Shown: positions 39,435-50,100 of the stretch, piece after piece
Position numbering within the stretch: the stretch's first letter is position 1
Layout: every line of letters begins with the position of its first letter
The notes under the pieces: generated by a model
The model's input: only the letters and a program-made list of their open reading frames with translations
Database searches by the model: none
What the model was told of the DNA's origin: nothing
Position numbers and translations under genes: made by a program
Assembly (NCBI RefSeq): GCF_000004825.1
Contig: NW_008805089.1
Location: 1,364,001 to 1,428,000, forward strand
Reading direction: 5' to 3'
DNA: 64,000 bases
DNA from: Heterostelium album PN500
Lineage: Eukaryota > Evosea > Eumycetozoa > Acytosteliales > Acytosteliaceae

Positions 39435-42400
39435 CTAAAGTCCAAATCTTTTAGTTGATATTTTTTTTATATCTTTTTTTCCACTTCCTGGTGATGAAAT
39501 ATTTTCTCGATGTTGAATTGGTGTTGATTTATCGTTATCAAATGTAAGTCTTTGGAATTTTGATGGTTTTGGAGCTGCTATGAGTTGTTCAAATTGTTTT
39601 GCATCGTTGGTGTCTTCTTCGTCTTCGATTCCATATTCTTTTTCTCTCTTTTTTCTCTCTGTTTTCTGTTTGAATGATTCTTTGATTGTGAAAAACATTG
39701 GTCCCAACTCTGCTAGCCATTTAGGATCTACGGCAGTGACAATTTGCATGTACTCTTTGGTTGTCATGACCAATTCATGATAGACAATATAATCTGGTGC
39801 ATATCCAAGACCGTACAGTGCTGAAGTGGGATGAAGGAAACATGGCATACCAGTTCTCATGTTGACATACTCACCAATACCTTTGATCTTTGCTGAATGA
39901 TGGAAATAAGATGAACAAATAGCTTTACGAACCACGTCCCAATCGGAGCCACAAGTTTCCACCGGTAACTTTTGTTGTTCCATAATTTCGAGAAGTTGAC
40001 CACGTACCTCTCTAACCTTTCGCATTGCCTTGACATGAATGAAATGTTCATTACACCACTGAGCACTGTAGTTGTTGATTTTCCACTGTTGATAGACGTG
40101 TAAGAGTGTAAGATGATCACTCTCTGGTACAAAGAATTTCTCTCTTGAAGCATCACTCTCTTCCTCTGCTCCTTTGGGACGGAAAAACACCGATGGAATG
40201 GAAAGCATCGATACTATGGTGATTACTTCTTGTGCACAACCCAGTTGAACAGAGAACAGCAACATCTTGGATAGTGGCGGATCCAGTGGGAATTCAACCA
40301 TTTTCCTACCGATGGCAGTGATATCACCACTGTTCTCGAGAGCACCAAGTACCCAAAGTTGAAACATTGAGTTTAGGATGTTGTCGGCTGGAGGAGGATC
40401 CATAAAATCGAAATCCAATAGATTCTTGACACCGATCGATTTGAGATTGAGAACGACATTACCGAGATTGGTACGTTGAATCTCTGGGATATTGTTGTCG
40501 AGCATATCGTTTTTGAAAGAATGTTCAGTGTACATACGATAGGCACGACCTGGACCAGTACGACCGGCACGACCAGATCTCTGATTGGCATTGGCTTTAC
40601 TGATGGGTGTAACTTGGAGAGCATCCATACCGACACGTGGATTATAAACCTTGAGTTTAGCATATCCTGTATCGATGACATATTTGATACCTTCGACTGT
40701 TAGCGAAGTCTCTGCAATGTTGGTAGCAACAATACATTTTCTAGTACCAGCTTCAGCGGCATCGAAAATCTTGGCTTGTAAATCGGATGCCAGCTGAGAG
40801 TAGATTGGTAATAACAAGAGTGGAGGTGTATCTTTACCGAGTTGTTTCATTCTCTCTTCGATGGTGGCGCATGTTGCTTCGATATCTTCTTGTCCAGTCA
40901 TAAAGATGAGAATATCACCCTCTGGATGTGTAAGATGGATGGATAGAGCTTGTTTGACAGCGGCATCGACATAGTCTTCACACGGTGTTTTACTCCAAAG
41001 AACATCCACTGGAAAAGTACGTCCTGGAATAGTGAAAACCGGTACATCACCAAAGAACATTGAAAACTTTTTGGAATCCATAGTTGCAGATGTCACAATC
41101 AATTTAAGGTCATGTCTTCTCGCTAGGACTTTTCTCAAGATACCAAAGAGTACATCGGTATTTAGTGAACGTTCATGTGCTTCATCCATAATGATTGCAG
41201 TGTACTTGTCGAGATTGGGATCGTTCAGCGACTCACGGAGCAATACACCATCGGTCATATACTTGATTGCTGTATCCGGTGCGGTACAATCTTCGAAACG
41301 AATGGAATAACCTACTTCCTCACCCAACTTTACGTTCATCTCTTCGGCAACACGCTTGGCAACAGAGACGGCAGCGACACGACGTGGTTGAGTACAACCG
41401 ATCTTTCCAAACTTGGCATAGCCATCTTCATAGAGATACTGAGTGAGCTGTGTTGTCTTTCCACTACCGGTTTCACCAACGATAACAACGATATTGTTTT
41501 CAGCGATGACACGCATCAAGTCACTTCGACAACCATACACCGGAAGGTATTCACGTTGTTGTTTGATAGTTTTCGTTCTACCAAACTCACTGGTTGCAAC
41601 AGCAGCTTTCAAATGAGATGCAAACTGTGAATTACTCTTGAAATTAACAACCTCCCCAGTGGATTCGTCGACTTCATCCTTTACATTACTCTTATCACCA
41701 GCGGCACCAGACTCTTCATCCTCTGCTTTGACACCCATGATATTTCCAAGTACTGTACCACCAAGTTCCCATACCTTTTTTTGACCTTTGATACGATCTT
41801 TCTTGTCACGATACTCGCGCAGCAGTGAACTTCCTTTCTTTGAGATGACAGCAAGATCGGAAGTGACATCCTTTACCGTTTGAACGACACGTTGTTGTGA
41901 TGCAGCGGCAGCAGCCGTTCCTTCAAGGAATGGTGGTACCGTATTTGTAACTATCAAATTGACACGATCTTCTTCCTCCTCTGCGAAATCCAAATTGATC
42001 TCTTGTTGTACCATGATACCGGATTGCATCATTCTATTGGCTTCCCATCTAGAGTTGTCTTCGTTCTGTTGATTCTTCTTGGTAGATTGTCTTCTCTTTT
42101 GTTTCTTTTGCATCTCTTCCTCCATCTTTTTAAACTTTTCTTCATCACCCAGGAATGGACCATCACCATGTTGATCATGAATAGCACCTTCACCTTCATC
42201 AGCATCATAATAATCTCTATCAAATTCTTCATCATTTTCTTCATATCTCTTTTGATTATTACTATCATTATTATTATTATTATTATTTTTAATTGGTGTT
42301 TGATCATATTTTTTTCTATCATAATAATTATTATTACTATTATTATATCTTGAAGGTGTTTGATCATATCTTTTTCTATCATTATTATTATTATTATCAC

Positions 42401-43690
42401 TATTATTATTATTATTACTATTATTATATCTTGAAGGTGTTTGATCGAATCTTCTTCTATCATCTCTATCTTGTCTTGATGGTGTTTGATCGTATCTTCT
42501 TCTATCGTCTCTATCATTATCATTGTTTCTTGAAGGTGTCTGATCGTATCTTCTTCTATCGTCCCTATCATTATCATTGTTTCTTGAAGGTGTCTGATCG
42601 TATCTTCTCCTGTCATCTCTATCTCTTGTAGGTGTTTCGTCATATCTTCTTCTATCATCTCTATCTTGTCTTGAAGGTGTTTGATCGTATCTTCTTCTAT
42701 AGTCTCTATCATTATCATTGTTTCTTGAAGGTGTCTGATCGTATCTTCTTCTATCGTCTCTATCACTATCATTGTTTCTCGATGGTGTTTGGTCGTGTCT
42801 TCTTCTATCATCTCTACTACTCTCCCTATTATAATCTCTGTTATCTCTATTATCTCGTCTATCTCTATCATAATCCCTATCTCTATTATTATTTCTATTT
42901 TTATTATTTATTCTATCGAATACATCTTGATTTACACCTCCAGGATGAGAAGGTGTCTGTGAAAGTGATTCTCTATAATGTTTTTTTGCTTTACAAATGA
43001 GTGTGAATCATCATCTTTGTTGTCAATGGTATTATCATTATCATTAATTAGACGACTCTCTATTTCTCTTGCTTCTTTCTCTTTTGCTTCTCTCTCTAAT
43101 CTCTTTTCCTTTGCCAACTTGTCTAGACCAAGTACAGACTCTCTAACTTGAGGTACTGCAAATTTATGTTGATCAATAGAACTACTATTATTGTTGTTCT
43201 TCTTGATAAGACCACCAACAGACATTGGTAATAATCGATCATCATCATCAACATGTTTAACTGTATTAAATGTTAATGGTTGAACTCTCTTTTTATCATT
43301 ACTATCATCTTGTTGTTGTTGTTGTTGTTGTTGTTGTGATTTATTAATACTCTTTACTTTATTATATATATCTGTTATTATATTACTATCTTTTAATCCA
43401 TATTCTAAACATTCTATATTAATATAATTAAATAACAATAATAAAGTTAATATTGTAATAATAATAATTAATATAAAGATAATTAACATACTTTCATTAA
43501 ATTTATCTATAGATTTTGATAATAATGCTTCGTTTAATATGATTGAACCTAATTTATGATTCTTATTATCAAGTTGTAATGATTTACAAACGATATTAGT
43601 TATATCTGATTGTAATTCAACAGTATCATTATTCATAACTCTTAAAATATTATTGTTGAAATGACTGAATATTAATTGATCAATTTTCAA
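39435..43690 (-). CDS. dhx38: Pre-mRNA-splicing ATP-dependent helicase PRP16/DHX38
   Basis: PRP16 is the DEAH-box ATPase that remodels the spliceosome between the two catalytic steps. Exon 1 (43690-43492) and a long exon 2 (43413-39435) give about 1,392 residues. Family landmarks run the whole length: [51 protein letters not shown], Walker [14 protein letters not shown] in [41 protein letters not shown] and the terminal RFGL. Residues about 300-465 contain ten YDQTPSR-like repeats. Around 42981 the frame shifts by one base at a run of seven T; homology on both sides (VKQK before, [16 protein letters not shown] after) shows one continuous protein, so an indel in the read is likely. The start could be at 43690 or a few codons downstream at 43636. 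Confidence 0.94.
42290..42800 (-). repeat. In-frame tandem repeat array in PRP16
   Basis: Ten copies of a GGTGTYTGATCRTA core (coding YDQTPSR) occur at about 42295, 42355, 42436, 42481, 42535, 42589, 42631, 42676, 42730 and 42784. Spacings are 42 to 81 bases, all multiples of three, with 54 commonest. The intervening codons are Asp/Arg/Asn-rich. Confidence 0.9.
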
Positions 43691-44368
43691 TTAGTCAAAC
43701 AATAATTATAATAATAAAGTGAGTGAATGATTATATCAGCTGATTGATTTGTTTGATTAATGAAATTTCTTTAATATATTGATTTTTTTTAGTTCTCAAC
43801 TCATTTATTTTTCTTTTTATCTTTTTGTTTTTTATTCTATTTAAATATATTCTAATCATCAAATCCAATGCTCAAATGAAATCACAAAAGATATAGAATC
43901 AGACATAGAAATTTGATTCTTTGTTGCATCCTTAGGATAAAAGAACCGAAAATCTCATATCCTTACACAAAATGCTACATTTCATTTCAAATTGCTCTTT
44001 TCGTCTTTTGTCTATGAAGAAGAGATCTTTCTTTTCCAAACTTGATGGGATTCGAAAAAAAATTTTTGATCGTAATGAGCAATTTGAAAATGAAATGTAA
44101 CATTTTGGAGATATATATCTTTATTATTTATAAACTTTTATCTTTCCTCCGATTTATTTATTATTATCGCTACATTTTTCAAATTGCTTTATTAAATATT
44201 TATTATTTTTAAACACACACCACACAATTCAATAAGATAATTAACTTGAAAATTAAAATTAAATAAAATAAAAAAAAAACTAATCTTTTTTCATTTTTTT
44301 TTAATCTTTAATATTAATTTATTTGATCACCAATATTGTTCTCATTCATATTAGAGATCAAATATCAA
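43691..44368. other. Divergent spacer with long inverted repeat
   Basis: This 678-base spacer separates the PRP16 and Nudix genes, which are transcribed apart. It holds the inverted repeat at 43969-44106 described separately; the remainder is A/T-rich and no gene is seen. Confidence 0.6.
43969..44106. repeat. Inverted repeat with 29-30-bp arms
   Basis: The arm at 43969-43997 (AAAATGCTACATTTCATTTC then AAATTGCTC) is the near-perfect reverse complement of 44077-44106, differing by one base change and one extra A. The loop is about 79 bases. A partial further copy, GCTACATTTTTCAAATTGCT, lies at 44168-44187. It could be a small MITE-like element, a hairpin RNA or a promoter structure. Confidence 0.8.
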
Positions 44369-45550
44369 ATGAGAAGACTTTCTATTCAAATTATTATTTT
44401 ATTATTTTTATTATTGTTAATCAATTTAATTTTATTAAAGAAAATTCAATTCAATCCTACAACATCATTTGATAATATTAATAATAAAAAAGATAAAGAT
44501 ATAGATAAAATGAACCAAACTGCTGCAGCTGCAAAAAGAATATATTGGCCTATTGTATATAGTTATGATGATAATAACAAATATGATAATATACCTTGGA
44601 ATAAATGTTTATTACATCATATGTCAATAGAAAATACGATAGGAATGATTAGAATTGAATTTGATAGAACCAACGGTAGATTAATACTTTCGAATCCTAA
44701 AGAACCTGTTAGACTGACGTCAGATCATCAAATTGAAACCTATACAACTTTATTTGCACATCCAAAGTCATGTCCATTCTCAACGTTATTACGATCAAAT
44801 TCAGACAAACATAAACAATTACAACAAAATATAACATTATCATCACATACAATAAAAGTAAGTTGTCATGTTTTTGCAAAACAAATATGATAAAGTTTTA
44901 TTAACATTTATATTTAGGTTGGTGTATCAATATTAATAGAAGATGTATTTGGTAGAGTTTTCTTAACGAAACGTGCGAAATCAATGAGAATATTCCCTAG
45001 TGTATGGGTATTACCAGGTGGTCATATGGAGAAAGGAGAGACTATATTTGAGACTGCATTGCGTGAGTTGAAGGAAGAAACTGGTTTGGTATTGAGTGAC
45101 TCGGCAGCCGATATCTCTGTGATTGGTGCATTCGAGAGTACCTTTCCACAGTATTTAGATGACGATAGATTACCTTCCGATCATCACGTTGTACTATTCA
45201 CAAAGATTAAACTACATAGCGATATTAGTAATCTTCAAAAGGTGGAGTTGGAACCAGATGAAGTAGAGGTTGCAGCATGGGTACCTACATCATCATTAGC
45301 ACATCTACTCACTGACATCAGCACTGGTAAAGATTTCGAATTAACAAAACATGATTACCAATCATTATACAATGACAACGACGATAGTTTAGAGAATGAT
45401 TTTCAATCATTCTACCCAACAAACATTAAACACAATCCTGATAACATTAATTTAAAACAATCATTTATAAATAGAATTGAAAAGATACCTGCTGCAACAA
45501 CATTTATATTAAAACAATATTTAAATAGTAAAGTTAACAAAGTTGTTTAA
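44369..45550 (+). CDS. NUDT17-like Nudix hydrolase, membrane-anchored
   Basis: Two exons, 44369-44857 and 44918-45550, give 373 residues. An N-terminal hydrophobic helix (LSIQIIILLFLLLLINLILL) should anchor it in a membrane. The Nudix box near residues 200-222 fits the consensus exactly: GGHMEKGE, then RELKEETGL, with all metal-binding glutamates. Upstream VGVSILIEDVFGRVFLTKRA and the FPSVWVLPGG lead resemble NUDT17-type enzymes. Nudix enzymes hydrolyse nucleoside diphosphates linked to other groups, such as mRNA caps, CoA or NADH; the substrate is unknown. The longer open frame upstream lacks an ATG, so the start MRRLSIQ was chosen. It converges with the MFS gene, with about 40 bases between stops. 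Confidence 0.88.
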
Positions 45551-45592
45551 TAAAATAGTTATTTATTTATATTTGTATTTTTTTTTTTTTTT

Positions 45593-47287
45593 TTAATGAG
45601 CAACTATCATTGCTTTTTGACCTGGTTTTGTTATAAATGTTAATTTACCAAAGAATATTAATGTTACACCGATGTCAAAGACCCACATTGCTAGTAGCAC
45701 AAGGAAAAGAGGGAAACGGTTACTCATTGTGAGTCCGTACGATGCCCAGAGTGGTCCGACGATACGAGCTAGCGAACCCATAAGCATCATGAAACCAGTT
45801 TGGAAACCTTGTTGTTCATCTTCACCAAAGATACGATTCAGTAGTTTCGAGTAGAGCGAGTAGATCGAGGTGTTCTGCGTTGGTATACCAACGGTTGTGA
45901 TTGCCACCGAGAGACAGAACTTCCAGAGGTCGACATGACGGTTTGCCGGCACACCAAAGAAAATAAAGAGCATAGTTAAACCGGCACCGAGGAAACACTG
46001 ACCAAACAGTACCAAAAATTTGTCTTGAATACCCATATTGCTTGCTGCGACCGTTGCGAAAATGAATACAATGATCTCTGCCGAGACAACGGAATACATC
46101 ACTGAGTTTGAGAGCGTTTTGAATCCATATTGTTCGGATGTCATCGGTGTAATCATTGTTTCCAACGCACCGAAAACAAAGTTTTGTACGAAATTGATTA
46201 CGAAACATGTTAGAAGCGATGCATTCAGCAATTTCTTTAGGTTTGTCCAGAATGTTTCTTTGTCTTCCTTGTAGTTCATGGCACCGCCATTCGACTTGTG
46301 TATCTTACTGACTGATTTCGCAATCGATTTATAATTGAAAGAGAGATGTGCACTTGCACTTGTGATTTGTGTAATCGATGCGTGCACATCTTCCTGGTTC
46401 GCTGCTTGTTGATTGCTGTTGTTGTAGTTGCTATTGCTGGACTGATAGATTTGTGAACCACCCATGTATCGGCCACTGCGATACAACGATGAACCGTTGA
46501 GTGCTCCGGAGCCTCCAGGTACAACCAGCGATTGTTTCTCTTCGTCGGTGGCGTCGGTCGATCCACGAGGTGGCTCCTTGAACCAAATGAATGAAATCAA
46601 ACAACACAACAAGAAGAATGCCAACATGTATCCCGGACTGTTTAGTGGGGTGACTTTCATTTCGAAACTCTTTATCTTTATAGTGAAATTGGTGACCGAC
46701 AGCAGCAAATTGAAAGCGGGACCGGCCACCAAACCGATTGCGTTAATTCCGTTGATCTTTCCCATGTACCGAGTTCTCTGTTCTTTGGTGGTGATGGCGG
46801 CTATATAGCTGTTGGTGAGCGCCATGTTGGAACTACCGATACCGGCAATGACACGACCCATTACAATCATGATTGGATTGATTGCAGTTGCGTAAATAAT
46901 ATTTCCAATGATTCCAATCATGATACACACAGAGATTGCCTCTCTGATTGTTCGCTTGTCCGCCCAGATACCGACGATCGGGAGGAATACCAGCTGTGTC
47001 AAACTGAATCCAGACAGTGCCCAACCCAAATATGAATCGCTCTGACTCTCACTGCTATCGCTACTATTACTTATATGTCCATGAAAATGGCTATCTTTTG
47101 AAATAATAAATTCATTGATCGATGGCATAACAATTCCATACTCTACATTTGCAATGAAACCAACCGCCATAATACTTATCATACTAATCCAATGAATTGG
47201 TTTTTCAGGTTCAACTTCAACCACTTCATCTTTAATCAAAGGTGTTTTATCATCTTGATTAATTGATATATTTTCTTCTTCCGCCAT
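45593..47287 (-). CDS. MFSD8/CLN7-like major facilitator protein
   Basis: A single-exon gene of 564 residues. About twelve membrane helices are visible in two bundles of six separated by a serine/asparagine-rich cytosolic loop (residues about 245-345). The segments LGWALSGFSLTQLVFLPIVG and GRVIAGIGSSNMALTNSYI, and in the second half ETMITPMTSEQYGF and GSLARIVGPLWASYGL, resemble MFSD8/CLN7, the lysosomal protein mutated in a form of Batten disease. An acidic N-terminus includes DDKTPLI, where PLI could act in endolysosomal sorting. The transported solute is not inferable from sequence; chloride channel activity has been proposed for CLN7. Other SPX-type or SLC46-type MFS families remain possible. 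Confidence 0.82.
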   Translation of the reverse strand: MAEEENISINQDDKTPLIKDEVVEVEPEKPIHWISMISIMAVGFIANVEYGIVMPSINEFIISKDSHFHGHISNSSDSSESQSDSYLGWALSGFSLTQLVFLPIVGIWADKRTIREAISVCIMIGIIGNIIYATAINPIMIVMGRVIAGIGSSNMALTNSYIAAITTKEQRTRYMGKINGINAIGLVAGPAFNLLLSVTNFTIKIKSFEMKVTPLNSPGYMLAFFLLCCLISFIWFKEPPRGSTDATDEEKQSLVVPGGSGALNGSSLYRSGRYMGGSQIYQSSNSNYNNSNQQAANQEDVHASITQITSASAHLSFNYKSIAKSVSKIHKSNGGAMNYKEDKETFWTNLKKLLNASLLTCFVINFVQNFVFGALETMITPMTSEQYGFKTLSNSVMYSVVSAEIIVFIFATVAASNMGIQDKFLVLFGQCFLGAGLTMLFIFFGVPANRHVDLWKFCLSVAITTVGIPTQNTSIYSLYSKLLNRIFGEDEQQGFQTGFMMLMGSLARIVGPLWASYGLTMSNRFPLFLVLLAMWVFDIGVTLIFFGKLTFITKPGQKAMIVAH

Positions 47288-47976
47288 AAAAAAAAAATTA
47301 TATATAATACTTATACTGAAAAAATTAAAGTTGGAAATATATAATAATAAATAATAAAAAATAAATAATTTTTATAAATACATTAAAAAGATAGAGTTCA
47401 ATTTGATCGGATTATTATTTTATTGTGTATAACAATTAGCAAAAAAGCATTGATCTAAATTTGATTATTTAAAAAAAAAATTAAAAAAAAATAAATAATA
47501 TTAAATTGGAATTGTAAAGTGAAAAATTTAATAGAACGATCTAAATCCTAAGCAGATTTTTTATTCAACCAACACCAATCCCTAAAAAAAAAAAAAAAAA
47601 AAAAGAAATAGAAAATTTTTGTTGTAGGAAGTTAAAACGGCGAAATGAAATGCATTTCAAAAATCATCAAAATGAGAAAAATGACCTCATTGTGGTGCCA
47701 ATAAAAATCACTTCAAAGCCAAAATACCATCCAACTCTGAAACGAAAAAAAAAAAAGAAAAATACGAAAAAACAAACTTGTTAATTTTTTTTTCTTTTAA
47801 AATCAATTAGATTGTTTTTGAATAATCATGATTTGCATTAATAAAAAAAAATAAAAAAATAAATATTAAGATAATTATTAAGAAATTTATTTATTCTTTA
47901 TTTTAGTAAAAATAAAATAATTATTTATTTATTTATTTAATTTATATATATGTTTTTAACGAAATTTTTATTTATT
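47288..47976. other. Intergenic spacer
   Basis: A 689-base codirectional spacer. It contains a 21-base poly-A run near 47584-47604 and a palindromic GAAATGCATTTC near 47647-47658. No gene is recognised. Confidence 0.6.
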
Positions 47977-50100
47977 TTAACCCCATTGACTTGTAAGATC
48001 AACCAACATTACAAAACTATCACCATAATGAGTATATTTATCTTTTTGAAGAGCTTCTAAACTAATGAAACGAGGCCAACCCCATGCACTGTCAAAGCCT
48101 TCTTCAAACATCTTTTTGTAGTTGAATTCGATGGAGTCTTGGAATCTGAAACCAATGATACTAGCGGATACACTGATAGCCAGTGGCTTTGTAATCTTTT
48201 GACCGAATGCCAAGTATACAGCGAGTTGACCCTTTTCTCTTTCTTTTAATTGTACAAAAAATTCTCTATCCTTAAAGGTGAATCTCTCCAAGTTTGCAGG
48301 TAGTTTAATATCTTTCTTGATACGATAAAGGAATTGATTGGAGGTCTGTCCAAACTCTTGAGTGAAAGGGTTCAACGCTATCACTTCATTGGTAACTTGT
48401 GGTGCATCAAAAGGTTGACTTATACCCATCAAAAATTCCAAAGGATATGCACGTTTTCTTAGATTACGTGGTCTTCTATAATGATATCCCAAGAATTGAA
48501 AAGCTTCTCCTCTATTTGCTCTAATAATTCCCTAAATTTATAGAAACAAACAAATTAATATCAAAATGAATTTATCTACATATATATATATATAGTTACT
48601 CTTAATAAATTTGTAATATCTTTTTCAGATATAATATGTAAATTATCTAATCTTTCAAAAGCTTCTCCAATATTCATATTTTCCCATCTAATCAAAGGTA
48701 ATAATTTATTTAATAGATTTCTATCTATAGTTTCATCATATTCATCTACTTGTTCATCCCTATTAAGATAAAAAAGAAAGAAGAGTTTAATAAATATAAC
48801 TTTATATATTCTTATTATTTATAACTTACTGTTCAGCAAAATAATAATCATCATTTGCACTATCTTCTTTATCATCATCATCAGTGAAATCATCGTCATC
48901 ATAATCACTTTCATCATTTGCATCGGAACCAGAAAATGATTCACCGGTTTCACTGTGAGAATCTGTTCTATTCATGTCACCGGTTTCCTTTTCGTGAATT
49001 GAACCTCGACGACTACTACATCTACTACTACTGCAACTACCGGTTGATTCACCATCGTCATGAGATCGTCTGCTACGATCGCTATAGCTCATACTATTAC
49101 GTTTACCACTGTTACTAAGAGTATTGTTGTCTTTTGCTTGCGAGGATGTTGCGGTTGCCGGACTGTTGACACGACACCAATCGACTACACACTCTAATAT
49201 ATCGAGTTCCTCCATACGCAAACCATCGTTTCTCAGCATATCGCACACCGTCTTCTCGGACATCACCATAAAGAGATCGCTATAGAGTATCATCGATGCG
49301 TATTGAATGATGAATGCACGCAGATGCGGGTGAATACTCTCGATCGATATCATGTTGCGATTGGCCGAATCCCAGAGCTGAAGAGCTCCGTCAATGTCTG
49401 GCTTTGCCATGTAGGCGTTGGCCGACTTGGTCATGATGCCAAGCGCCAACTCCTTGCCACGATTCAAACCGAGCAGATCACAGTAGTTGTAGATCGAACC
49501 GATGATACGTATATCAAAGTCCAAGTCCAATATACCAATACAAATATAACGTAAAACAATATAGAATACATCGGGTTCAACACCTTCGAGAGTGATCTCC
49601 TTGACGCTCGACTCTTTCATACTACCTGTAAACATTGCCTTAAAGTACTCGCTTCTCGAAACCAACATGATCTTACTGGCAAAGAACCGTCTGCCTTTGA
49701 CACGAAATATTACATCGCTAAAAGGTGGTGGTTGATCGGTATCACCCAACAACGTACCAAACGTATTTGTCAGATCTTTTGCCAACTTGAATATATCTTC
49801 ATCTGTTGATCCAGAATCTTCTGTACCTGAACTAAATGTAATTGGTGATCTACTTAATTGAAATTCATTTGATGATTCTAATTAAAATAAATAAAATGAT
49901 TAATTAAACCATATATTAATTAAAATAAATTTTGATTATTTTTCAAACAACTTACTTAGATTCGTTTTTTTAATATTGGATTTTGAACCATTAAATGATA
50001 TTCTCCTATTAAAAAATAAATATTAAATAAATAATCTTATTATTAATTTGAATGTTAATTATTTTTTTTTTGTTACTTACATTGCTGATTCAAGTTCCAT
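47977..50100 (-). CDS. BTB-BACK protein with MATH-like C-terminus
   Basis: Five exons (50100-50081, 50005-49956, 49877-48830, 48759-48600, 48531-47977) give 610 residues. A BTB domain lies at about residues 60-165 (FSDVIFRVKGRRFFASKIML, SEYFKAMFTGSMKES). A BACK-type helical region follows to about residue 265 (LDILECVVDWCRVNS). Next is a long serine- and aspartate-rich linker of about 100 residues, then a second part of the BACK-like helices (NLLNKLLPLIRWENM). The last 130 residues include FGQKITKPLAISVSASIIGF and GWPRFISLEALQ, then GDSFVMLVDLT, which resemble the end of a MATH/TRAF domain. BTB proteins usually dimerise and recruit Cullin-3, and MATH domains bind substrates, so a ubiquitin-ligase adaptor role is plausible. 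The tiny first exons are chosen on splice signals and frame and are less certain. Confidence 0.83.

Noticed and set aside
42293-43000. Plus-strand frames and an alternative minus-strand frame of Ile/Glu/Arg-rich repeats
   Set aside because: They are other-frame readings of the YDQTPSR repeat array of PRP16; the DHX38-matching frame is the real one.
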